NCBI RefSeq assembly: GCF_001640805.2
Contig: NC_066852.1
Coordinates: forward strand, 4,944,194-5,008,193
Source of the DNA: Lates calcarifer
Taxonomy: Eukaryota; Chordata; Actinopteri; Centropomidae
Reading direction: 5' to 3'
Length of the DNA stretch: 64,000 nt
Part shown: positions 13,824 to 27,562 of the stretch, one piece after another
Layout of the letters: every line of letters starts with the position of its first letter
How positions within the stretch are numbered: position 1 is the stretch's first letter
Program-made: the position numbers and the translations under genes
The notes under the pieces: generated by a model
What the model was told of the DNA's origin: nothing
The model's database searches: none
Seen by the model: the letters and a program-made list of their open reading frames with translations, nothing else

Positions 13824-14334
13824 ATATATAGTGTTAAAAAGCTGCCTATGAGCTGCAGCAGTTTAGCTAGGTAGTCACACAGGTGAAGTGGTGTGGCCCA
13901 GGTTATCTCTTGATTTACATTCTCATGATTAACAACTAATTAATGTATTATGTATTCAATTAATGTAACCACAATGACTTATATTGACTTACCAGCTAAT
14001 AATCAACTTGACACTGATATTTGAAGTAGATGCAGAGGGTGTCATGGCTCTTTGTATACACACTTATCTGGTGCACACAATTTAATTAAAATGTGGGAAA
14101 TAATTAATTAAAACGTAGGAACGAATTGTATGTCATGCACATGAAATAGCATTTTGTGGCTTGATGTAGTTAAGTGTGGCCTAAATACATATAGAATTTT
14201 TCTCTGTATGACCACTCCACACTTGTGTGGCCCTCAACTTCATTGACCTTGTTTTTCATAAATGAAATTGTTGACACACACCCATAGATTGTCTGTTCAG
14301 CTTATTATGACCCATAATTACTTTACGTTGTTAA

Positions 14335-14560
14335 GCAATATCTGGTGGCTCGACTGCTGTTCGGTTCTTGTTTGAACCCAGAAGTCACTGTTGTTTCATT
14401 AATCCATAACTTTTCCACAACCATTTTAACCAAAACCATGATCTTTTCCTAAACTTAACAAAGTAATTTAAGGCCTAAACCTAACTAAACTGAGAACATT
14501 AACCATGTGTTTATTATTAGCCCCTTCTCCACAGAGATCACATAATACTGGCATTAGGAA
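14335..14560 (-). repeat. Dispersed repeat R1, copy 3 (antisense)
   Basis: Reverse orientation of R1: on the plus strand CATGATCTTTTCCTAAACTT, GCCTAAACCTAACTAA and TTAACCATGTGTTTATTATT, which are the antisense of AAGTTTAGGAAAAGATCATG and AATAATAAACATGTGGTTAA. Confidence 0.6.
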
Positions 14561-15813
14561 AACCCTCTAATAAACCCTGTGACTACTGCTTAAAAGTGGG
14601 GTGGTGTCTCTTGATAATAATATTTATGTTACACAGTGAAAAGCTTCGTGAAGGCCTATATATACATCTACAAAAAAAGCTAAAGAGTAACAGCGTCAAA
14701 ATTAAACATATTTTTAAACTGAAAGTTTAACCAGTGCTGGAAGTTCAATTCATATTATGATTAAAATATCTAGTGTATCAAGGTGGACTCCTATAACTGT
14801 TGTAGACTGAGAAATGTCTTTTCTATCTATTTCTCGTTCAATGTCAAAGTAAACAGAAATCCTGTTATGTATGTTTTGGATGAAGGCACTGGTAAATTAG
14901 ACCATCTGCTTTCTTGAAAAAAAAAAATGTTTTATTATCAAACCCCTGAATATAACCAATTGCATAATAATTATAGACTGTACATCTGTGGTGAGGTGCT
15001 TGCAAAATAAATTACCTGGCCATACACAAATGCAATGTATAATTGATTGTTTTCATAAACTTTAGTCTTTTGTAGGGCTGTATGGGGTTGGCCATTCATT
15101 GTAATTTGCATGCACATACTTTACCAATTAGGATGAGACTGTTTCTGTATCTGTCATGTTCTCTCACTTTGGAAATGTTCTTGTTGAGCTGGTTGCTGGT
15201 GAAAGGCATGCAATGGAAGACAGTTGATGGGGAGTTGAGGGTATCACTTCATTTGAACATCACAGCCTATCTTGGATCAATAAACTACTTGTCCTCAACT
15301 ACACTGAGAAAGGTGAATGGAAGTTAGTTGTACATCAAGTTAGTTTGTTAATACATAAAAGCTGAGTAAGCAGGAGAAGGCAAAAGCTTTTGTCAATGTC
15401 AGACTTTAGAATGGGTGAATATGGCTATTTACTGGAATCCATAATTATTTATCAGAGTAAATGGAGGCCAGCACTTGTGTTGCCAGGCATGTCATCTACT
15501 TTAGATTGATGAACAACAGGCTAGCTGCCATGGGGCTCTTTATGGTTTCATGTATCCATGGATTGCAACAGCCAACTGAGCAAAGACAGTGGAAATGAGA
15601 CTTATTTCTACCCCGCTGACCTCTATTGTTGATGCCAGCCATTGACTGAGGTGTTGTAATGTTATTGCTGTGAATAGATAGGACAGAGTGGAGGCCTCCT
15701 CCACTGCTTTTATGTCCTCTAATGTTCTTCTTGGTGAGGTGTTACAGTAGTTCCAAACAAGGGTTTGGAGGAGGAGAGGGTCATACAAACGAGGTTAGGG
15801 AAGTTAGTTAGAG

Positions 15814-16558
15814 TAGGGATAAACCGATTATCGGCCAGGCCGATATTCTGCATTTTGACGGATATCAGCATCGGCCGTTTTTTTTAATCCAACGGCTGAT
15901 AAGAGATCAATTTAAAACTGGGTTATTTTGGCTCTGATGCAGCCGCGCCTCTCTGTCTGCAGTCACTACTCTGTCTCCAGCATTGTCCCACCCACAGCAC
16001 CATCTGATTGGTTACACACAGAGCCACAGCAACAGCCAATCAGCAGCGAAAACCGTGCATGCACTGTGCTCACACACACTGAACAACTCTGCTTTTTGCA
16101 CCACAATCTGGTGCTGCTCAGTTGGGACTACTAATTGATTTGAGACTCACATTTCTGTGCAAATTTTATTTAACTTTGTTTTATTTACTTTATAAAACTT
16201 CAGGAAGCTATTTATTTATTTATTTTAAATTTCAGTTAACTTTATAAGAGATGCTGCTGACCCTGGGAGCTCCCTGCACTTTTTGTTAGAATTTTAAAAC
16301 AAAGATGTCTATTGTCTAAGATTAAAAAAAAAAAAAAAAAACCCTTTAACATGTTGCAAATCTGAAAAGCTGCTTAATAAACATATGCTTAAAGACATTT
16401 AAACAAAGTATAAGTTTGTATTATTGAAAATTTCGACACCAGTATTTTCACTTTTACTGCAAATGAATATCAGCTCCAAATATCGGTTTTCGGCCTCCTT
16501 AACTACTAATAATCAGTATCGGTATTGGCCTTGAAAAAACCATATTGGTCTATTACTA
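15814..16558 (+). mobile_element. Non-autonomous hAT-like transposon, copy A
   Basis: This 745-bp element begins TAGGGATAAACCGATTATCG and ends with the inverted counterpart TCTATTACTA. The flanks GTTAGAG and GTTATGAG fit an 8-bp target duplication with one base lost. An 8-bp duplication and a TAGGG-type end are typical of hAT transposons. No transposase frame is present. Much of its length is repeated in reverse orientation at 52997-53906 (copy B), including the stretch containing CCAATCAGCAGC and the ends rich in CCGAT and ATCGG. Confidence 0.8.
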
Positions 16559-17374
16559 GTTATGAGCAAGGCTTAATAGCACGAGGGTGTTGATGTTTCT
16601 CAGCCAGAAAAAGCATTGGACATGACTATTAAGAAGGAGTTGAATGGTGGAAAAAAAACCTGACTTGAAATTCTTGCATGCAAGTTGACTGCAATAGAAT
16701 AAAAACCCAAAGCCGTTACTGAAGCGTCTGTCTTTGACTGTTAGATGTGAGATCTACACAGAGATTTACACATGCAGTATGTAGACATGAAGATTGTCTA
16801 TAAACCTGTGAGATACCTTCCTACATGATGTATCAGTGGTATCACTGTATAGCCTTCATTTGGGTATTTCCATTTCCTACTGGCATCTTCTCAGCATGTG
16901 GGGCACAGCTCTCTGTCACATTATCTTTGAGCTTATATTTTCATAGGTCCAGTCTGGAAAGTCTAGGTCATGTGGAAGCAGCAGTACCACAAGTCAGCCC
17001 ATGTATGTCATCCCATGTAGGATAACTAGCTTTGACTAGCAAGGACAGATAGCTTGGGAAGCTAAGAATTACTGACATTATAAACCGCATGTCTTTAGAG
17101 TCAATACTGTCACTATATAAACTAGGGATGTTCCTGTCAAACATTTTTGTCCAATCTAAGTCCTTTAATATTGGGTATCTGCATATGAATGAAGTCCTCC
17201 AATCCAAATGGCCATTTAGGTCATTTGTCTCTACCCTTTGATATGACATGAGATTACACCCCTACAGCAGCAGGTGTCTGGACCTATGGTGTTTATTATT
17301 GTGAAAATGTTGCAATGTTTTTGCTGTGGATAGATTGAGAGAGTGGAGGTCTCCCCCACTGTTTTAGTGTCCTT

Positions 17375-17795
17375 GGTTGCAATAATAAACATGTGATTAA
17401 GCATATGGAACAGTCACAGTTTGGTTAGGCATAAAAACTACTTGATTAGGTTTATGTATAGATTGTAGTTTCAAATAAGTACTTAAGGTTAGGGGACCTT
17501 CATTATCATGCTTATAAAATACAATTAAGGTTGTGGTAAAATAATTGGCTGGAGGAAATGAGCAGTGGTCTCCTGTGTGAAAGTCCTATGTTTTGTCATC
17601 TCATCCACATCCATGTCACCCAAGCCAACCTCCTCCTAATGCAGACTTTGTCACTCTATGAACTAAGTCACCTGACTTCCTCCTTTGCTCTTGTCATAAA
17701 TAATATGGTTGCTACAGGTCATCTGACAGTAAAGCTTGACTATGGGTCACAATAAGATGTTTGCATGACAACCCATGGGCTAAATCTTTTATTTT
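17375..17795 (+). repeat. Dispersed repeat R1, copy 4
   Basis: A long R1 copy: GGTTGCAATAATAAACATGT, TTTGGTTAGGCATAAAAACT, GTGGTCTCCTGTGTGAAAGT, CACCTGACTTCCTCC and GGGTCACAATAAGATGTTTG. Non-coding. Confidence 0.6.
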
Positions 17796-18830
17796 ATTTT
17801 TCGCTGATACTGTCCTCCTCCAACACACAATATGTATCTGACACATTAGCTGTAGCTGCTAAATATTGCACACCTTATTTTTACTTAATAAGACAGATTG
17901 TTAGTGTTAGAGTTTAGTGAATTCATGTATTTTTGCCAACCTCTGAGTAAGAACTCAAAGTTAGTTGGAGGGCCCAAATAAATTTTTCACATTCCATATA
18001 TACCAATTTTCTCTTGTCTAAGCAGCAGGATGCTCACACTGTAGAACTGGCTATAGTAAAAAAGAGCAGCACTGCAACACTGGCAGGCTGAGATAGACAT
18101 AACACAGTGGAGTAAAAAAAAAAAAGCAAAAAAAAACATTGAATTCTTAGCTGTATTTTAGCCACTACCTATCTATTAAAATGGAACGATGAATGGCCAT
18201 CCTTCAATTTGGAGCAACCTGCTAAACAAATGCTACAATACCACATATAGACATGTTGCCATCTGCATCTGAAATGGTCAGATACATTCATTATTTCCTA
18301 TTTCGTACCTTGTGATGGACCTTGTCATTATAGTGAACTGTTTTGTTTTCTATGCAAAAAGACGAGTCTATTTTCCTCTAAAAAAAGTTTCTGCCAGCCC
18401 CAGTACTTCAGTTATTTATTTCTTATTTCTAAGGATCCTTTTTCTCCCAGGTGACAAACACCTGCACACATCCCTTATACTAACTCATAACTGCTTCACC
18501 AGTGTCAGCAGGCAATGCTGGGGTATTGTTCTTATTGGAGGGCAACATCACTGCAAATAGCACACCATTCATTTCTGCTGTATAACACTTTGAATGGCAC
18601 TCATCAGGAGTCTAATCACAAGTTGACAACACCTGTCTGTGCTGCTGTGGTTCTGTCAGTCATGCTCCACACTGCCAATTTTACAAAAGATTGGCTCTCA
18701 GATGTCATGTAAGCTTTTTGCCTCACAATTTACTTGTCAGAACTCAAAATCTGAAACTCAGAAAAAATATTAATGAACGAAAAATAAAAAATAAAGCCAG
18801 TTCTGTAGGGGAAACAAAATGAAACAATAA

Positions 18831-18936
18831 AAAACAAACAAACAAACAAAAAAATATTTATTATTATTTTTTATTTTTTTTCATTAGTTTTTGTTTGTTT
18901 GTTTGTTTGTTTGGTTGGTTGGTTGGTTGGTTGTTT
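18831..18936. repeat. Inverted (CAAA)n and (GTTT)n tracts plus (GGTT)n
   Basis: A CAAA tract (18831-18854) faces a GTTT tract (18890-18913) across an AT-rich spacer, followed by GGTT units to about 18933. Confidence 0.9.
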
Positions 18937-19654
18937 TCAGTAAACATAGTGATGCATTCTTGTATTACATACAAAAATGAATTGTGGTGGCTGGCGGGTG
19001 TACAAAGCTCAGGACTTTAGACCAGAGACATGGGTTCACATCTTGAGACTGCTGTGTGGTTAGGTTTAGGCAAAGAAGCATTTGTGTTTAAGGTTGAGTA
19101 AACTTCACAGTTTTGGTTAATAGACATGGCTTCAAGTCTCTGTTGTTCTTTGCAAAACTGGACCCGCCACTGTAGGGGACCATATTCAGAGAAAAAGCCA
19201 ATCAGGCAGAATATGGCAGAATATTTAACCACTTAATAGCCAGATATTTCACTCAAGAGTTGGTACAGACTTAAAACAGAGCTAAATGAGAGCGAATGTT
19301 GGGTTTGGACACAAAAACCACTCCAAATGAATGTGTCAATAAGCAACTGTTTGCGAAGAATTCAGTGATTCAGTTCTCCATGTTTTATAGGTTATTTTTA
19401 TTTTCTCTTCAGTTGTCTGTAAACTTATTCTACTTTTTGGGTAGCCACCCATTTAAGCCTCACATTGTCATTGGTCATTTTCCACACATTGTACATGTCT
19501 ATTTGAACTTAGTACATGTGTATGTGGAAATAAATAAATAAATAATAAATAGATAAAAATAAGTGACCACGTTAACCATTTTAGTTCAGCTTGTTGCATT
19601 AAACAAACACAATACAGTATTTGACAAACTAAAATTTGCATTTAATGATGGTGC

Positions 19655-19800
19655 ACAGACAGTCAGGGAATGATATTATTACAGTTGATCAAGAGGGGGG
19701 CATTACTGTGTATGCCCAATGTCATCATGACCAGTTCAGTGGTTGTCAAGATATACTGAGCTCAAGTGGTGGACAGACTGACAGACCGACTGCCATACCT
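19655..19800 (+). repeat. Dispersed repeat R2-like, copy 2 (weak)
   Basis: Only the end is convincing: CAGTGGTTGTCAAGATATAC, then GTGGTGGACAGACTGACAGA, which resembles the terminal part of the R2 family. The rest is diverged. Confidence 0.35.
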
Positions 19801-21000
19801 AGAATACAGGGTAACTAGAAGAGTGTGTATTCCTTAACATGAAACCATGAAAATCACTAAAACCAATGGTAGCTTGTTGTGTCATAACATTTGTTGTTTC
19901 TGTTCTGCAACTTTCAAACTGCAAAATTCAATACCAATAACAGCCACCTTTCAGTCTGTAGTAATTTGAAAAGGAAAAGCACAACTGAAACACGTGAGAG
20001 TGTACATTCACAACCCAACTACTTTGATGTGTCTTAATGGGTCGAAAGGATCCATATTGCATTGTCCCCTGAATAAACTGTTTTCTCCAACCATATATCT
20101 TCTAATCCTTTTAGTGGCCAGCAGCCAGGGTTTCAGTGGACACTGCTGAATAATTTATGTAGTCCCTACTGAGTTGAAATGGGGACACAGTCTTGCAGTG
20201 CACAAAATAAAGATGATACTTTAAATGACAGGCTACATACAGTATATTAAATAAATGACCATAGAGGGCATGTGTTCATGGGCTGCTACTGTCTGCACAA
20301 AGTCATATGTGTGTCACAATTTCTGTTGGAGGATTTATTGGCAGACATTGTAGCAGCTTCAGCATCTCCTCTCATTCAACAGTGAAATGGCAACATAATT
20401 CATATTCATCAGTAACAGGGAATATGACAAAATCACAGTTTACATTGTTAATTAAACTTCAGGCTCAAATTCAGAAGTGCAACTTTAATATTGTTCCCAT
20501 ATTCCCATATTCCTGCCATGTTTGCCAGAGCCAATATTCTCATGTCACTTGTCACTTTTCACATTGAAATGTGAGGCATCTTTCTGCATCATCAGCTGCT
20601 ACAGTACATTTGCTCATGTTCCTGGCACCATGTGAGTGTGGAAATTTTAAATGATACACCATGGAAAAACAACTATCAAATGGTAAGGCAAGCTACATTG
20701 CGGATTTGAAATTTTCTAGAGATGTAGTTTGACTCTGGGAGAAGGCTGCTCACTTCAGTGCTGTACCAACAGACACAAACAGTATCCTCTGAGGGAGCAG
20801 TCCATTATCGCTGGTGACAAACATGAAAAGCAAACGGCGAGGAGCTAGTCAGGAAAATGCCACTCTGCAGGAAAAACATTTAAGATTCTGACTCCCTGTG
20901 AGAATTTCTTTGGCTGCCCAAACATCTCCCCTTTTCATTAGTGCAACTCAGAGAAATGTCAAGTAAGATAACCCATTATCTTCCCTGTTGAGAATAAGAT

Positions 21001-21019
21001 ACACACACACACACACATA
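21001..21019. repeat. (AC)n microsatellite
   Basis: About 9 dinucleotide units. Confidence 0.85.
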
Positions 21020-22690
21020 AAATGTAGCATATCAGGCTCTCTGGCCATGGATGCCTGTATATTACGCTTGAAGTGTGGTTCTATTGCTTCATTTGCTCCT
21101 CTTACTTAGCAGCGAGGGGTGACTTCCTTTCTTTCTTCTATCAGGGCAGTTTTAAACCACATGGAACTCTACTGGCTTATTTTATATTATTTTTTCTCTT
21201 GTAAAACAGAAAAAAAAATGTATTGTTAACAGTGTTTAAAATAAAATCATCCGGTATGTTAGTTTCTCTTCTTTTATGAGCAGAATGTCTGTCTTCTAGT
21301 TTCTCTTTGTGACTTTGAGCTAGCACGGGACAGAGGGATATCAGCATTAAATATACATTATGTAATGTCACTTTTATCAGCTTCTATTGTCAACACACTA
21401 TTTATAGCATCAACAGGTCACTGGTACAGTTTGCTGCAGCTTGCACTGGACAATAATATAACAGTATTACCCATTTAAACATCTAAAATGACATAATATT
21501 AGCTTTAAGTGCTAAATGAGTGACAAATCCTATGAACATTCAATGTAATTTACAGTGCACTTCAAGCAAATGGTTTGTGAAGAGATCATGATACTTAGAG
21601 TAAATATTGGGGAACCAGTAAATGAAGAGATGGCTGAGGTGGTGGGGGGCCTGTGCTGTGAGAACCAGATTTTCTGGCTCTAGATAACGTGGAGGGAGAG
21701 TGGAACAGCTGGGCTGTAAGCATTCATGTCATGTTGGAGGCTGAACCTCTGATCCTATAGAGAAGCAGCGCATGACTCACACTGCTGAATGCTCAGTGGG
21801 AAGCACAATGCCGACACAATTAGAACACAGAACACACATGCATGCACACACATACAGGCACGTAGAGCTTCTTGGCTCTCTTTCAGGCTGTGAGGTGCCA
21901 ACACAACAGAACCGACCAAACCAGCTGTGGCCTCTAGCCAAATCATGGTTGATTGGAGCTGAGTCCCTGTTAGGCCACAGGTTGTGCAGCTATAACCCCG
22001 TCAAATCCACCAAAACAAGATCTTAGTCAATTGGTTCAATCCTGGTGCTATTCAGTATAAATCCTCTCGTGCCTATGTTAACACAAAAGCTACAGATAGA
22101 TATCCTGCTGGAGGTAAAAGGCTATTCCGCACGTAGGCAAATATTCATGTGAAGCAAGTGTTGGAGGTGTGTGTTACGTAGGAATATCGACATCAGGTCA
22201 CACGTGTGGGAGGGGTAGTTCAGTCACCTTTACACTAAGGTAATAATGTTGCAGCTTTGCCTGACACATTTGTTTTGTAAATTACCCTTGACAGTTAAAG
22301 AAAATGATGAAAACGTTCTGAAATATCTACATTACAGAGTTGAGGTAAGGATTTTAGATATATGAGATGGCATTGCACAAAACATATACAAATCTGTTAA
22401 GAAACATAATATAAATCTTTTATTTTGTAACATTCCAACATCTGATTCTGTACTTTACCCACAACATCTCACAAATTCAAGCTGCAGTTGTTAGTTTTGC
22501 ACATTTATGGCTCTAAATAGTAGAAGATTGTATCCTAATAGCACATCTAAATCTGCAAATCCATCGAACTGCGCTCATCAACTTATTATTCTACTGGCAG
22601 AATGGATCACTGTGTGACAGGGTTTTGACATAAAAGACATGTTTAAGATAATAAAGTAAAATAAAATAAAATATAGACCTTGTGGCTTAC

Positions 22691-22816
22691 CTCTTGGTGA
22701 ATGGTGCTTCCAGATGATGTTGGCCTCAGGTCGACCGACTGCCAGGCACATAAGATTAACACTGCTGCCCTCGTTCACTGTGATGTCCCTTGATATGTTG
22801 GTGATCCTGGCTGGTA
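22691..22816 (-). CDS. opcml: IgLON family exon (first half of Ig domain 2), opcml-like
   Basis: This internal exon is 126 nt. It starts in phase 1 and completes a Val codon with the G left by the upstream exon. It encodes VPARITNISRDITVNEG, then the first Cys of Ig2 (MCLAVGRPE, Cys at exon residue 24 counting the split Val) and the core Trp (IIWKHHS), and ends Ser-Pro-Arg plus one base of the next codon. TNIS supplies an N-glycosylation sequon. The acceptor has a strong pyrimidine tract ending CCCCTCAG and the donor is AGAG followed by GTAAGCC. Length and both phases match the conserved IgLON exon layout as I know it, so it joins in frame to the exon at 55735-55970. The NEGSSV stretch resembles OPCML, while VPARI and VNLMCLAVGRPE also recall IGLON5. 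Ala-Asn replaces the Pro-Thr usual after GRPE. The second Ig2 Cys lies in the next exon, outside the window. Confidence 0.93.
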
Positions 22817-25800
22817 CTGAGGGGAGAAAGAAAATCATGATTGATGTTTTTAGCTTAATTAATGACACGTGAGCAACGGCCTTGCCATCCCACGTGATCA
22901 GAGCAGTTATGAGGTTAAAAATAACCCCGGGTTGGGGACTCAATTAGCATGAAATTAGCTGACAAATTTGACAATTCTCTGGCTTGCTGTGGTTTTATAC
23001 ATGATTGATTTTCTTCTTCATCATGTATCTTTGCCAAACTACTCATTAGCCAAGCATCAGACTGACTTGGAGTAAGACATGATTTAATCTCTCTGACTAA
23101 ACCAGCTTGATATGTGTATGTTTGTGTGTGTGTTTGGGTTCTTGATTGGGTATACCTTGTGAAACTGTAGTCTCAAATCAAGGGTCAGAAGTTACCTTTG
23201 CTGTAACTTAACTCACTTATGGTAACTTGACCTTTAAGGTCATTAATGCAATTGAGCAAAAGTCAGAATATCCTTTTTAAAATGTAGTTTAATGTCATCT
23301 CGTCATTTAGTTTTACTAAATTTACAGTTTAGTTTTTTGCAATTAAAACAATCTTATTTTGACACTTCTGATGAATGGTTAGGGTGCTATTGTAGAACCA
23401 ACCAACAATAAGAACTGTAGTTGAATTTACATCAAGGTAAATACAACACTTTCCACAGCTGAGTTATTTTTATTTTATTTTGTTGCATAAGGTAAGATAC
23501 TGGTCTCCACTGCTTTATGCACAAGATCAGTGAACGGTTCTCTGGCAGGTGATGAACAGAGAAAAAAAACCCAAAACAAAACAAAAAAAACTTTCAGTGT
23601 TGCTGAATGTTATTTGTAATGCTGTTTAGGGTTTTTTATTACTTCAAAGGCCAACTCAGTGCATAAAGACCAACATTTTAGATAAGTCTGTAAGTTTACT
23701 GGTTTACTATAACTCTCCATAATAAATAATACATGTCTAATATTTCATCTTGTTTGAGTCATCAGTGGGATGTCATTTATTTCTCTGTAAATGTCAGAGC
23801 AGTTGTCATGGTTCCCTGCAGGGTTAATAAGCTGCTGTCAACTAGTCATATAACTCTGTAATCAAAGAACTTAATTGATTTGCCTTAGAATAACTTAAAA
23901 CATAATGGTGAAACACAATTAAAAACATATTTTTTGTCCGTAAATAATAGTATTATATAAAATTAAACAATTTAAAAAATATAGTAGAAATTATCTGTTT
24001 TCAATATAAATGAAAGTAATGAATAATGTGGTCATAATGTGTGGTCTGTGCCAGGGGATCAGAGCTGGAGAGATATGCTCTTCTGCATCTCACTGACCTT
24101 TGAATTTACCGATACAATTAGCATGCACTGCTTAAAGCCTTGTCAGTTGGTTAATTTAGAATACTGTGTGCAGCCTGCTTTTGCTGTTGACATGGACCCT
24201 AGTTTACAACATGTGTAACCAGTATATATCCCTTAACTTACTGATATAATTCAGGTGACCACATGAAGCCATATTTTGAGATTTACACACAATTGTACTT
24301 GCTACACATAGGTGAATCATATCTGTATGTCTGTTTAGTCAAATAAAATTACAAAATGTAATTAACTGTAGGTAATTAATTGTAACTTTTGCTCTACTTC
24401 TTTTCAGACATTTACATATTAATGATGTACCCATTCACAAAACTGGATTACAGAAACAAGAGTGATGACAAAATAAATTGTGTTATGAGAAGGACAATTA
24501 TACACAACACTTATTACATATAATTACAAAAATCAGACTTGAGCCATCCAATATTATATTCCTTTAATGCTATATGACTATTACTATATTGCCTCCATCC
24601 CAGTAACACAGTTATACACCTATACACATCTTGGTAATGTACATGTAAAGAACACACACTCACATAAAGTATATAAAATATAAGCAAATGTGTGATCATT
24701 TTGTTATCATTCACTGATGACAGAAATTAACTTTTTTCCCCTTTCATTTGGAAAATTGTGTTCTCTCAAACTGGTAAAAGTTGAAGTAGAGATTACATAA
24801 ACAGTACATATTTTAATGCAACACTAAGGCAAAGGTCAGTACCCAAAGCCATGAAATGTTGGAATTCTACATTAAGTCAGACTAATATGTATTTATTTTC
24901 ACTAAAAATTAAAAACTTAGTTAGATATTACTGCAGGATATAGATTTAGGAACATATTTAGTATCCCTGTACATTTTCATATTCAGTTTTATGATGTAGA
25001 ATCACTTTAGGCTATAAATTGATAAAGTTTTCGGAGACAATTTTAAGATGAGTAATTTACGCCAAGCTGAAATGCAGTGTTCTCCCTGCCTGCTCTCATC
25101 TCTGACCACAGCCAGCATTATTGATGGCTCTATTTCACCTGTAACCACACCCAACTCTGATGGCACTGTGTACTGACACACCCTAGAGGGGGCTTCCTTA
25201 TCACTACAGCAAGGAGAGAAGTACAATATTTTCAGTGGCTGTTAAGTTTCTCTTGAATGAGCATAATTGCTTTCTCTCCCTTCCTTTTCTGTCTATTTAA
25301 TTAGTATACTTAATTACCTGTGGATCTCCTGGCTATGTTTAGTTTACCAAGGTATCTGCTACAACAAAAAGTCACAGGCACTTCATTACAAAGCAAGTCC
25401 AAATGTCAAACTTGAGGCTTTGTTGTCCCCCTCTATACACGGCTCTCAGCACCTTTTCTACATAAAAAGTCAGTAGTGGATAAGTATTTGGGAAAACACA
25501 GTGCTGTGTTTCAAAGTGACAAAGTGGTGCTGACAAAGTTGACAAAAGTTCAACAATTTAGCAAATTGCACATGATGTGGCACGCAGTTTTTGTTGGTTC
25601 ACTATAAAGAGAGACCAGTGTACACAGCCATCTGGCTGCCTCCTCAGCCTCCTTCATTTTCTCTTTGCTGTGTGGAAACACAATACACAGAAACCCAAGT
25701 CACTAGTGCATTCACCAAGCACACAAGCTTCTATATTTGAATGTGTCAACTAAAAATGGATCTTGTATTGAGGGAAACGTTATCTGACCAGCTGTTTCAT

Positions 25801-27562
25801 ATTATCAAATATGGGTGGACCAGCCTGTAAAGTAAGTCTAGAAAAGTAAATGTTTTATTTTTTGTTTCTTCTCTTTTGTATCTTCACATCTAAACATGAC
25901 TAAGTCATTCTGCGTAAAATACAACATTTTAACTTTATTTTCCTGAAATCTGTGTCACCTAGACAAAAGAGAACTTAATCTGTAACCCTAGTTACATAAC
26001 TCATAATGTTGTTCTTTAAACAAATTGTGGTCCAACATAGTCGGACACAATTTGCTCTCTAACAGATTCTGGTCTGAGTACATTAAAGTACATACAAAAT
26101 AAATAAATAAAGACTGAAAAGGTTTGGAAAGCACCTAGAATTTATCTAATGCAACCTATTTGAATGGGAGAGCAGCTGATGTGGTTATATGGCTAATGAA
26201 AGTAACTAGTGTAAAGTTAGGTTCTAACTGCAGTGTGTTATTGTGTAGGCCAGAGCAGGGGATTACAACAGTAATGTTATACCACATAGAGTATTTTGTC
26301 CATATGCTGTTGTACGTAAACCATTGTTGTTGTACACCACTAGGATAGAAGCACAACTTCTTTTTTTTTTCTTTTTTTTTTTTTTTGGAACTGACAGTAG
26401 AGAGAGGTGGTGAGATGTCAGGACACAGGCATGATGTTTTCCATGTCTTCCTCACTTTAGAATAACAATTTTCTGGTCCTCTTGCCAAAACCTGCTTCTT
26501 GTTGGTGGTTATGTGTTTACAAACTAATAAGAGTACCTTAATACCCCCAAAAATCACCTAGTGTAATTTTCAAATTGCCCTGAATACTGAAACAGGAATT
26601 AGGCTGTGTATTATGTGCAAAACAGAACCAGTGTCTCATATGTTCTGTGAAACAGGCCTTTTATAACAGCAGTAAAATGATCCAATAGATTTCCTGCCAA
26701 ACGTACATGGTGGCAAAATGCAGTGAAGAGGCTTCCTCGCAATCGTCTTCTGTTTACAGCAATTAGACTAATGCCACATAACTAATGTGGTAATGATTCA
26801 TAGAGGGTAAAATGCAACATGTCGTGCCTTTAAGAGGCTCTAAATATGGAGGGGTGAGGCACAGTGGTTTGAGGACACAGCAGGCACCACTTGCTCAGCC
26901 ACACTGACCTCCAGCAGAGATGAATGAACAAGCATCTGTGTGCAGAGCAGGTGATGGGTCCTCCAGCTTGATAATGCCAGTGGCCAGGTGATTAAAAACA
27001 CAGCTCCCCTGCCACCGGAGCTGCTGGTGGATGTGACTGGGGGCCCGAGGACACGTCAGTCTTCATGTCGGCACAGCCAAGGTGTTACAGCCAGTAATTA
27101 ATTAGAAAATGGAATCAAGAGGCTGCCCAAAGAGGAAAAGGATGCTCTCCTTTCTGGGTGTTTATTTAACATCAGGGCTGGTGTGAATGTGGGGTGTATT
27201 TCTTTGTATTTTTTTAAAATGTATTTTTTATTTTTTTGAATGTCAACTGTCATTGTGTTGGTAAATGTGCTTCATTCACAGAGAGGAGCAGATACAGGGC
27301 AGAAGTGCAACAATGTGTCGTTATCTGGAGGGCACAAAACCAATATGGTATAGTATGCAATGTTACAATACCGCACATTGTTGTTTGTCAGAATATGAAT
27401 TATACATTTATGCCTATTCTCCAGTCAGACAATGCAACAGTGAAATGTGTGGTGGATCTTTTAGCTCCAACTTTTCCTCACGAGAGTGAGAGAAGATTTA
27501 AGGAAACTGGGTTTTAACTGTCAGAACAAAAGTTTGAAACAAAGTTTGAAAAGTCCTGCTTT

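Larger units (their letters stand above)
1..22690 (-). other. Intron downstream of the Ig2 exon (partial)
   Basis: Starts with the GT donor next to 22691 and runs off the left edge. I looked for the next expected IgLON exon (end of Ig2, usually with a Tyr-x-Cys stretch and a phase-1 end) by its minus-strand codons and did not find it, so it is probably beyond position 1. Apart from the repeats listed separately (R1 copies, the SINE-like pair near 10 kb, the LINE 3' end near 12.5 kb, hAT-like copy A near 16 kb, microsatellites) I see only unassigned AT-rich sequence with short chance open frames. Confidence 0.8.

Noticed and set aside
27236..27517. Cys-containing 93-codon frame that might be an extra Ig-like exon
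   Set aside because: Wrong strand for the host gene, no Ig Trp/Tyr-x-Cys pattern, and no good splice sites at its edges.
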